Of a stretch of 5,684 nt of DNA, positions 1 to 4,845 are shown in pieces; position 1 is the first letter of the stretch, and each line of letters begins with the position of its first letter. The notes below the pieces were generated by a model. It had not been told where the DNA came from, made no database searches, and saw nothing but the letters and a program-made list of their open reading frames with translations. The DNA is from an uncultured Clostridia bacterium (GTDB lineage Bacteria > Bacillota > Clostridia > TANB77 > CAG-508), in contig CAKPQY010000058.1 in the NCBI GenBank assembly GCA_934179885.1, positions 1 through 5,684 of the forward strand, in the 5' to 3' direction. Both the position numbers and the translations under genes were made by a program.

Positions 1-239
1 AAGTTGTAAATAGATTAAAAGAGCAAAAACATGATATTGAATTGAAACCAGAGGTTAAAGAATTAATTGCTAAAGAAGGAATTGATAAAAACTTTGGTGC
101 AAGACCTTTAAGAAGAACTATTCAAAATTTGGTTGAAGATAGATTAGCAGAAGAGATTTTGGATGGTAAATTAAATAAAGGTAAATTGGCTAAATTTACT
201 GTTAAAGATGGAAAAATGAGACAAGTGGGACAGTCCTAA
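1..239 (+). CDS. clpC: ClpC-type AAA+ unfoldase, C-terminal end (5' end outside window)
   Basis: This is the C-terminal ~78 residues of a Clp/Hsp100 ATPase; the reading frame is open from base 3 and the true start lies upstream. The segment with FGARPLRRTIQ, then LVEDRLAEEIL and DGKL, is the signature of the small C-terminal domain (D2-small) of class I Clp ATPases. This domain packs against the neighbouring subunit and helps hold the hexamer together. Wording such as IEDxLAEEIL favours ClpC over ClpB, but ClpE or another ClpC-like protein cannot be excluded from the tail alone. In the family, ClpC feeds unfolded or marked proteins to ClpP in the cytoplasm. The last eight residues (KMRQVGQS) and the TAA stop are encoded by the palindromic element at 213-251, so the native tail may have been replaced or extended by it. 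The next gene, rpsO, has its own promoter, so this gene ends its own unit. Confidence 0.85.
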   Translation, partial: VVNRLKEQKHDIELKPEVKELIAKEGIDKNFGARPLRRTIQNLVEDRLAEEILDGKLNKGKLAKFTVKDGKMRQVGQS

Positions 240-251
240 TTGTCTCATTTT
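213..251. repeat. Perfect 12-bp inverted repeat with GGGAC core (palindromic element 1); possible clpC terminator
   Basis: AAAATGAGACAA (213-224) is exactly complementary to TTGTCTCATTTT (240-251), with a 15-nt loop GTGGGACAGTCCTAA that can itself fold as GGA/TCC. The clpC stop codon is the last three bases of the loop. The right arm ends in TTTT, so the RNA hairpin could serve as a short-tailed intrinsic terminator ahead of the rpsO promoter, though the U-run is weak. The element resembles those at 720-749 and 3359-3401, which suggests a dispersed repeat family rather than a plain terminator. Confidence 0.75.
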
Positions 252-271
252 GAAAAAATTCCCAAAAACCC

Positions 272-300
272 TTGATAAAACAATAAAAATGTAGTATACT
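272..300 (+). promoter_or_regulatory. rpsO promoter (sigma-A type)
   Basis: TTGATA at 272-277 and TATACT at 295-300 are separated by 17 bp, each one base from the consensus -35 and -10 hexamers. Transcription would start near 306-308, giving a leader of about 84 nt before rpsO. It lies just downstream of the palindrome that ends the clpC unit. Confidence 0.85.
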
Positions 301-304
301 ATTT

Positions 305-390
305 AAGCAAAGCCTTTTACTTAGCTTTCAAGCAAAGCACCAAAACTAAAGCTCAGTTGAAGGATATTAAAAAAATTAGGAGGTGTAAAC
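305..390 (+). promoter_or_regulatory. rpsO leader RNA, candidate S15 autoregulatory site, with strong RBS
   Basis: The leader carries a 9-base direct repeat AAGCAAAGC at 305-313 and 330-338. GCTTT (324-328) can pair with AAAGC at 309-313, 334-338 or 348-352; the last extends to AGCTTT/AAAGCT (323-328 with 348-353). Only one pairing can form at a time, a layout suited to a regulatory switch. In several bacteria S15 is known to bind its own mRNA leader and repress translation, through leader structures that are not conserved in sequence. That this leader does so is inference. AGGAGGTG (378-385), 5 nt before the ATG, is a near-perfect Shine-Dalgarno sequence that fixes the start. Confidence 0.4.
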
Positions 391-654
391 ATGACAAAGG
401 AAAGAAAACAAGAAATCATTAATACTTATAAAAGAGAAGAAAAAGACACTGGTTCACCAGAAGTACAAATAGCTCTATTAACAGAAAGAATTAATGAATT
501 AACAGAACACTTAAAAGTACATGTTAAAGATAATCACTCAAGAAGAGGATTATTAAAAATGGTTGGTAAAAGAAGAAACTTACTAAACTATTTAGCTAAA
601 AAAGATGTTCAAAGATACAGAGACATCGTTGAAAAATTAGGATTAAGAAAATAA
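391..654 (+). CDS. rpsO: 30S ribosomal protein S15
   Basis: This encodes an 87-residue protein, about the usual S15 length (88-89). S15 is an early-binding protein of the small subunit; it contacts the 16S rRNA three-way junction in the central domain and nucleates the platform. Visible signatures are the DTGSPEVQ turn (residues 19-26), the long helix with [12 protein letters not shown] (30-41), the conserved loop DNHSRRGLL (47-55) that contacts rRNA, and the basic KRRNLLNYL segment (60-68). The protein is Lys/Arg rich as expected. The start is set by AGGAGGTG five bases upstream. The gene has its own promoter (272-300) and terminator (666-702), so it appears monocistronic. pnp follows after about 360 bp, a common rpsO-pnp order in bacteria. 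Nothing in the coding region is odd; identification is firm. Confidence 0.98.
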   Translation: MTKERKQEIINTYKREEKDTGSPEVQIALLTERINELTEHLKVHVKDNHSRRGLLKMVGKRRNLLNYLAKKDVQRYRDIVEKLGLRK

Positions 655-665
655 TTTCATATAAG

Positions 666-702
666 AGCCTATGCAAAACAAAAGATTTGGCATAGGCTTT
701 TT
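666..702 (+). terminator. rpsO intrinsic terminator
   Basis: AGCCTATGC (666-674) pairs perfectly with GCATAGGCT (690-698) around a 15-nt A-rich loop, followed immediately by a T run (698-702). This is a classic rho-independent terminator 12 nt after the rpsO stop. It implies that most pnp transcription starts downstream or depends on read-through. Confidence 0.9.
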
Positions 703-719
703 GTGGAAATTTGCCCCAA

Positions 720-749
720 GACCAATGGGGGGACATTCTTAAATTGGTC
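720..749. repeat. Palindromic element 2: 7-bp inverted repeat around a GGGAC core
   Basis: GACCAAT (720-726) and ATTGGTC (743-749) are perfect complements around a 16-nt loop. The loop core GGGACATTCTTAA (730-742) matches the loop core GGGACAGTCCTAA of the element at 227-239 at 11 of 13 positions, although the stem arms differ and are complementary in each case. An alternative hairpin, CCCCA (714-718) with TGGGG (726-730), would compete with this stem. No T run follows, so it is not an obvious terminator. It lies between rpsO and pnp, outside any gene. Confidence 0.6.
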
Positions 750-758
750 GAAGTTTTA

Positions 759-838
759 AGCCATAAATTTAGGTAAGTAGCTTGTATAATGTGCTGAAAA
801 TTTCAGAATATTATAGAGGTTACAATCTAAATTTGGCT
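759..838. repeat. Nested imperfect inverted repeat (~80 nt) upstream of pnp
   Basis: Four complementary layers are centred near 800. AGCC (759-762) pairs with GGCT (835-838); AAATTTAG (765-772) with CTAAATTT (827-834); GTAA (773-776) with TTAC (820-823); TATAAT (785-790) with ATTATA (810-815); and CTGA (794-797) with TCAG (803-806) caps the hairpin. Small bulges separate the layers. Transcribed, it would form a long stem in or near the pnp leader; as DNA it could be a decayed miniature palindromic element. In E. coli, PNPase represses its own synthesis through a stem in the pnp leader; whether this stem plays a similar part is speculation. Confidence 0.5.
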
Positions 839-845
839 AAAGATT

Positions 846-1013
846 TTAAAAAAATTTTGGATGACGATGAGCGAACATAGCTCAAGATTTGTCAGACAAA
901 ATTAAAAAAATTTTGGATGACGATGAGCGAACGTAGCCCAAGATTTGTCAGACAAAATTAAAAAAATTTTGGATGACGATGAGCGAACGTAGTGAGCGAA
1001 AGGAGAAAAATTT
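846..1013 (+). repeat. Three tandem 56-bp repeats forming the pnp leader
   Basis: The units are 846-901, 902-957 and 958-1013. Units 1 and 2 differ at two internal bases (A/G and T/C in the stretch after GAGCGAAC). Unit 3 matches for its first 35 bases, then switches to TGAGCGAAAGGAG, which supplies the pnp ribosome binding site, and ends exactly at the base before the ATG. Each full unit can fold: AATTTTG (853-859) with CAAAATT (897-903), GAC with GTC, and in unit 1 TGAGC with GCTCA. The 56-bp unit is not a multiple of three and holds no open frame. There are no spacers between units, so this is not a CRISPR array. Confidence 0.9.
999..1005 (+). promoter_or_regulatory. pnp ribosome binding site deciding the upstream start
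   Basis: AAAGGAG lies 8 nt before ATG 1014 and supports that start. A second purine-rich stretch, AGGAAAGG (1055-1062), precedes the internal ATG 1074 at an 11-nt spacing. That internal ATG is where family members usually begin, so both starts may be used. Confidence 0.65.
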
Positions 1014-3209
1014 ATGTTTGAATTTATTAAAAAATGGTGCAAAAAAGATGAAAAAGGAAAGGATGAAAATAAGATGTTAAAAACTTATGAAACAGAATTA
1101 GCAGGAAGAAAACTTGTAATAGAAACAGGTAAAATGGCAGGATTAGCAAATGGAAGTGTCTTAGTTAGATATGGAGACACAGTTGTAATGGTAAATGTTA
1201 CAGCATCAAAAGAACCAAAAGATGGAATAGACTTTTTCCCATTATCAGTAGATTATGAAGAAAAATTATACTCAGTTGGAAAAATACCAGGGTCATTCCA
1301 AAAAAGAGAAGGAAAACCAAGTGATAAAGCAATACTTACATCAAGAGCAATTGATAGACCTTTAAGACCACTATTCCCAAAAGATTTTAGAAATGATGTA
1401 GTAGTTGTTTGTACAGTACTTTCAGTTGACCAAGATAATTCACCAGAAGTAGCAGCAATGATAGGTGCTTCAGCAGCATTATCAATTTCTGATATACCAT
1501 TTGGTGGACCAACAGCAGCAGTAAATGTTGGATTAGTTGATGGAAAAATTATAATAAACCCAACAGAAGAACAAAGAAAAGTTTCAGACTTAACATTAAC
1601 AGTTGCAGGAACTGAAAATAAAATAGCTATGATTGAAGCTGGTGCAAACGAAGTTCCAGATGATGTTATGTTAGAAGCTATTAAAGCTGGACATGTTGAA
1701 ATTAAGAAAATATGCAAATTCATTGAAAAAATGAAAGAAGAAATTGGAAAAACAAAATTTGAATATAAATCATTTGCGGTTGACCATGATGTATATGAAT
1801 TTATAGAATCAAACTTTGAAGAAGATGTAAAACAAGCACTTCAAGAAGCTGACAAAGAAACTAGAGATAATAATGTAGCAGAAGTTTCTGATAAAATAGC
1901 AACTGCTTACGCTGAAAAATTTGGAGAAGATGCAGCTGAAGAACACAAAACTGATATTGGAGAAGCTATTTACAAATTAGAGAAAAAATGCGTAAGAAAC
2001 ATGATTTTCTTTGAACATAAGAGAGTTGATGGAAGAGCATTAGATGAAATAAGACCATTATCATGTGAAATAGATTTATTACCAAGAGTACATGGAAGTG
2101 CATTATTCACAAGAGGACAAACTCAAGTACTTTCAGTAACTACATTAGGAATGGAATCAGAAGAACAAGAATTAGATGGAATTGATACAGAAACATCAAA
2201 AAGATATATGCATCAATACAACTTCCCAAGCTACAGCGTAGGTGAAGCAAGACCATCAAGAGGACCAGGAAGAAGAGAAATAGGACATGGAGCATTAGCT
2301 GAAAAAGCATTAGTTCCAGTATTACCATCAGTTGAAGAATTCCCATACGCAATAAGAGTTGTATCAGAAGTATTATCTTCAAATGGTTCAACATCACAAG
2401 CAAGTATATGTGGAAGTACATTATCATTAATGGCAGCAGGTGTGCCAATTAAGAGACCAGTTGCTGGTATTTCAACAGGACTTGTAACAAATCCAGATGA
2501 TGAAAATGACTATGTAATGTTAACAGATATTCAAGGAATAGAAGACTTCTTCGGAGATATGGACTTTAAAGTTGGTGGAACTGAAAAAGGTATAACAGCT
2601 ATACAAGTTGATATTAAAGTAGATGGCTTATCATATGATGTAATCAAAGAAGCTTTTGAAAGAACAAGAGTTGCTAGAAAACATATATTAGAAGATGTAA
2701 TGGCACCTGTAATAGCAGAACCTAGAAAAGAAATTTCAAAATATGCACCAAAAATAGTAAATACAAAAATAAAAGTAGAAAAAATAAAAGATGTTATCGG
2801 AAAAGGTGGAGAAACAATAAATAAAATAATAGATGCAACAGGTGTAAAAATCGACATCAAAGAAGATGGACAAGTATTTATTTATTCTGAAAACTCAGAA
2901 AAAGCAAATCAAGCTTTAGAAATGATAGAAGATATCGTTAGAGAAGTAGAAGTTGGAGAAATTTACTATGGCGAAGTTACAAGAACAACAACATTTGGAG
3001 CTTTTGTAGATTTAGGTGTGGCAGGAAAAGAAGGTTTACTTCATATTTCTAAAATTTCTAAAGAAAGAATTAAGAAAGTTGAAGATGTTCTTAAAGTTGG
3101 AGATAAAGTTACTGTTAAAGTTCTTGATATTGATGACCAAGGTAGAATTAATTTGACTGCTATTTTATCAGATGATAAAGAAGATAAAAAAGAAGAAATT
3201 GATAAATAA
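1014..3209 (+). CDS. pnp: Polynucleotide phosphorylase (polyribonucleotide nucleotidyltransferase)
   Basis: PNPase degrades RNA 3' to 5' by phosphorolysis, releasing nucleoside diphosphates, and can run in reverse to add tails; it works as a ring-shaped trimer in the cytoplasmic RNA-decay machinery. The 731-residue product shows the full architecture. RNase PH domain 1 lies at about 28-160, with FFPLSVDYEEKLYSVGKIPG at 74-93 and RAIDRPLRPLF at 111-121. A helical linker follows, then RNase PH domain 2 at about 335-560, with RGPGRREIGHG at 416-426. A KH domain (about 573-635) has its GKGG loop at 596-599, and an S1 domain (about 640-712) starts at YYGEVTRTTTFGAFVDL. By alignment in mind with the E. 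coli enzyme, the catalytic acids and lysine fall at D511, D517 and K519 in EDFFGDMDFKVGG, all present. The family normally begins near residue 21 (MLKTYETELAGRK). The first 20 residues, MFEFIKKWCKKDEKGKDENK, are an unusual lysine-rich extension supported by a good RBS. The C-terminus is a short acidic/basic tail. Confidence 0.98.
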   Translation: MFEFIKKWCKKDEKGKDENKMLKTYETELAGRKLVIETGKMAGLANGSVLVRYGDTVVMVNVTASKEPKDGIDFFPLSVDYEEKLYSVGKIPGSFQKREGKPSDKAILTSRAIDRPLRPLFPKDFRNDVVVVCTVLSVDQDNSPEVAAMIGASAALSISDIPFGGPTAAVNVGLVDGKIIINPTEEQRKVSDLTLTVAGTENKIAMIEAGANEVPDDVMLEAIKAGHVEIKKICKFIEKMKEEIGKTKFEYKSFAVDHDVYEFIESNFEEDVKQALQEADKETRDNNVAEVSDKIATAYAEKFGEDAAEEHKTDIGEAIYKLEKKCVRNMIFFEHKRVDGRALDEIRPLSCEIDLLPRVHGSALFTRGQTQVLSVTTLGMESEEQELDGIDTETSKRYMHQYNFPSYSVGEARPSRGPGRREIGHGALAEKALVPVLPSVEEFPYAIRVVSEVLSSNGSTSQASICGSTLSLMAAGVPIKRPVAGISTGLVTNPDDENDYVMLTDIQGIEDFFGDMDFKVGGTEKGITAIQVDIKVDGLSYDVIKEAFERTRVARKHILEDVMAPVIAEPRKEISKYAPKIVNTKIKVEKIKDVIGKGGETINKIIDATGVKIDIKEDGQVFIYSENSEKANQALEMIEDIVREVEVGEIYYGEVTRTTTFGAFVDLGVAGKEGLLHISKISKERIKKVEDVLKVGDKVTVKVLDIDDQGRINLTAILSDDKEDKKEEIDK

Positions 3210-3216
3210 TTTTTTG

Positions 3217-3254
3217 AAAAGTATTGTACTGTAGTTTAGTTGCAATACTTTTTT
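3217..3254 (+). terminator. pnp intrinsic terminator
   Basis: AAAAGTATTG (3217-3226) pairs with CAATACTTTT (3243-3252), a perfect 10-bp stem with a 16-nt loop, followed by a T run to 3254. It begins 8 nt after the pnp stop. It separates pnp from the next unit, which has its own promoter. Confidence 0.85.
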
Positions 3255-3303
3255 AACTGTTCTAAATAAATTAGCTATAAATAGTAACTACATTATTTTT
3301 CTA

Positions 3304-3332
3304 TTGCTAAAATTCTATAATTCATGTATAAT
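3304..3332 (+). promoter_or_regulatory. Promoter of the metallopeptidase-like gene
   Basis: TTGCTA (3304-3309) and a perfect TATAAT (3327-3332) are 17 bp apart. The -35 matches consensus at four of six bases. Transcription would start near 3339, giving an ~80-nt leader that contains the palindromic element at 3359-3401. Confidence 0.7.
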
Positions 3333-3358
3333 ATAAATAGTTTGAAAATCGACAAAAA

Positions 3359-3401
3359 GAGACAAAAATGTGAAACAAAATTGCACGTCCCAACTGTCTC
3401 A
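3359..3401 (-). repeat. Palindromic element 3 (diverged, reverse orientation) in the 5' leader
   Basis: GAGACA (3359-3364) and TGTCTC (3395-3400) are complementary arms around 30 nt. Read on the minus strand, 3401-3387 is TGAGACAGTTGGGAC, matching TGAGACAAGTGGGAC of the element at 217-231 at 13 of 15 positions, including the GGGAC core. The rest of the loop differs and is longer, so this looks like a decayed or variant copy. It sits between the promoter and the RBS AGGAG (3408-3412). Confidence 0.55.
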
Positions 3402-3418
3402 AAACACAGGAGAAAAAT

Positions 3419-4360
3419 ATGAAAAAAATAGGAAATATCATATCATGGATAATAATAATAGCAATATTAGTAGTAGCATTTAACTTTTATAAAAGAAACA
3501 ACTTCAACGAATTTGTAAGAAGCAAAATGGAACTACACACATCAGAATTTAAAAGAGATTCAGAAATAAAATATTCCAAAGCAGATAGCTATAGAATAGT
3601 ATCAAACACAGCAAATGATGCAACATTTTATAAAAAAGTAAAGGTACAAAAAAATATGCCATATAAAGTGACATGCATGGTAAAAACAGAAAATGTTATT
3701 GCAGAAGATGACATTTCAGGAGTAGGAGCACAAATATCAGTAATAGGAACAACAGAAAAATCAACAGCAATATCAGGAACACAAGACTGGCAAAAGATAG
3801 AAATGATATTTAATTCAAAAGATAGAGAAGAAGTTGATATTGGATTTAGACTAGGTGGATATCTAGGAAAATGTACAGGAACAGCATGGTTTTCAGACTT
3901 TACATTAGAAGAAGGAACAGAAAACGAAAGTAATAACTGGAATTTTGCATGTTTTATATTTGAAAATACAGATGTGATTGTGGATGGAAAAGAAGTAAAA
4001 ATATCTATGACAAATAGTGATATATCAGATATAAAAGATACAATAAAAAGATTTGAATCAACAGTAAGCGATTTATCAGAAAATAAAATGACAGCAGATT
4101 GCGACATTTACAAAATACAAGAGCCAATTACTAAATTAACATATGATGAAGAATTTGGATATTTTGTAGCGGCAGAAGATGTTGAAAATAGCATAAAAGA
4201 TATTGTTAAACAAAATGATTATGACCATATTTTTGTTATAATCAGACTAGGAAATGAACAATATAAAGATGATATTCAAATAAATGACTGGATAGGTCTT
4301 CGGCTATATGGATTATTATGGAATAGGATATTCAAATATAAGATTACCAAATTCATCTAA
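3419..4360 (+). CDS. Membrane-anchored protein with carbohydrate-binding-like domain; N-terminal part of a frameshifted metallopeptidase-like gene
   Basis: ATG 3419 follows AGGAG with a 6-nt gap. The 313-residue product starts with a charged MKK and one hydrophobic helix (about 5-23, ISWIIIIAILVVAF), so it is a signal anchor with the rest outside the membrane. Residues about 45-166 read like a CBM4/9-type or galactose-binding-like jelly roll: SYRIVSNTANDATFYKKVKV, an alternating strand YKVTCMVKTENV, SGTQDWQKIEMIF, then the closing TAWFSDFTLEEG. A mixed alpha/beta region (about 175-290) leads to a predicted peptidase domain. After L294 the frame runs through CGG and a stretch ending KYKITKFI that looks like out-of-frame sequence. 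The homologous continuation is in the +1 frame (4302 onward). The most likely intact form is one protein of about 455 residues. Its specific function is unknown; it may act on peptidoglycan-linked or glycosylated surface material, which is inference. Confidence 0.8.
   Translation: MKKIGNIISWIIIIAILVVAFNFYKRNNFNEFVRSKMELHTSEFKRDSEIKYSKADSYRIVSNTANDATFYKKVKVQKNMPYKVTCMVKTENVIAEDDISGVGAQISVIGTTEKSTAISGTQDWQKIEMIFNSKDREEVDIGFRLGGYLGKCTGTAWFSDFTLEEGTENESNNWNFACFIFENTDVIVDGKEVKISMTNSDISDIKDTIKRFESTVSDLSENKMTADCDIYKIQEPITKLTYDEEFGYFVAAEDVENSIKDIVKQNDYDHIFVIIRLGNEQYKDDIQINDWIGLRLYGLLWNRIFKYKITKFI
4293..4304 (+). other. Frameshift junction in the metallopeptidase-like gene
   Basis: The first frame reads GGT CTT CGG CTA; skipping the C at 4301 gives GGT CTT GGC TAT ATG, i.e. 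DWIGLGYMDYYGIG, a smooth protein segment. The downstream frame is closed by TAG at 4293-4295, so the join must fall between 4296 and the first-frame stop at 4358-4360, and most naturally at CTT-C. CGG is the only CGN arginine codon I see in the genes here; all others are AGA. A one-base insertion or sequencing error is the simplest cause. A +1 slip on CTT with a slow CGG next to it, as in prfB, is a less likely alternative. Confidence 0.75.
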
Positions 4361-4787
4361 AAGTTATGTGTACAGATATGACACAAGAATAAATACATTT
4401 CCAGAAGAAGTGTTCTTACATGAATTTTTACACTCATTAGAAAGAACAGCAAATGAATATGGATACGAAATACCAGCTTTACACGATTATGAAAAATATG
4501 GATACAAAAATCAAAATTTAACAGGATTAAAAGACTGGTATGAAGACTATATGAATAAAAATATCAAATCATCAAATGAATACATAGGACTTCCAAGTGA
4601 GGTATATACTTTAAAACCAGCAAAAAATGTAGATTTTAAATATTTATATAAAATAGATGAATTTCATGAGCCACAAAATGTAATAGAAGAAATTAGACAA
4701 TTGTTTAAAAATGTTGTAAATAATGTTAAAAATATTGGAAAGATATTTAATAACAATATTAGTCAAAATTTGGAAGTTGAATATTAG
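4308..4787 (+). CDS. HExxH metallopeptidase-like domain; C-terminal part of the frameshifted gene
   Basis: This frame, open from 4296, carries the rest of the protein. It reads DYYGIGYSNIRLPN, then EEVFLHEFLHSLERTANEYGY, with HEFLH at local residues 38-42 (nt 4419-4433; about 334-338 in the joined protein). HExxH is the zinc-binding and catalytic motif of gluzincin/metzincin-type peptidases. A third metal ligand is not certain; H or E residues in GYEIPALHDYEKYGY (about 53-67) are candidates. The later part (TGLKDWYEDYMNK, then LPSEVYTLKPAK) has no motif I recognise and ends in a helical, Asn/Lys-rich tail. Its own ATG 4308 has only AGGT (4294-4297) upstream, a poor RBS, so independent translation is doubtful. 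The likely reality is one gene, 3419-4787, either broken or frameshifted. The last codons run into the heptamer repeat, which supplies the TAG stop. Confidence 0.75.
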   Translation: MDYYGIGYSNIRLPNSSKSYVYRYDTRINTFPEEVFLHEFLHSLERTANEYGYEIPALHDYEKYGYKNQNLTGLKDWYEDYMNKNIKSSNEYIGLPSEVYTLKPAKNVDFKYLYKIDEFHEPQNVIEEIRQLFKNVVNNVKNIGKIFNNNISQNLEVEY

Positions 4788-4845
4788 AGGTTGGAAGTTA
4801 GAGGTTAGATGTTGGATGTTGGATGTTGGATGTTAGATGTTAGAT
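4769..4845 (+). repeat. Heptanucleotide tandem array (GTTRGAT)
   Basis: Eight in-phase 7-bp units fill 4790-4845: GTTGGAA, GTTAGAG, GTTAGAT, three GTTGGAT, two GTTAGAT. Three decayed units in the same phase (TTTGGAA, GTTGAAT, ATTAGAG at 4769-4789) cover the end of the upstream coding region and its stop codon. The varied R and final bases show drift between units. I see no function in the sequence; such arrays usually change copy number by slippage. Confidence 0.85.

Noticed and set aside
785..790. Perfect TATAAT as the -10 of a pnp promoter
   Set aside because: No acceptable -35 hexamer lies 16-18 bp upstream (CATAAA at 17), and the hexamer is also one arm of the nested inverted repeat. It may still be a weak promoter, but I could not support it.
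846..1013. CRISPR-like array
   Set aside because: The 56-bp units are directly adjacent with no unique spacers, there are only three, and no cas genes are visible.
1253..1723. Open frame on the minus strand, opposite pnp
   Set aside because: It is antisense to a fully conserved PNPase coding region and its translation is low-complexity Ser/Ile/Pro-rich, as expected from the shadow of A-ending codons. No RBS.
2140..2860. Two further minus-strand open frames within pnp
   Set aside because: Same reason: Leu/Ile/Phe-rich shadow translations opposite the RNase PH2 and KH coding sequence.
3628..4107. Minus-strand open frame opposite the jelly-roll domain gene
   Set aside because: The plus-strand frame has an RBS, promoter and recognisable domain pattern; the minus-strand product has none.
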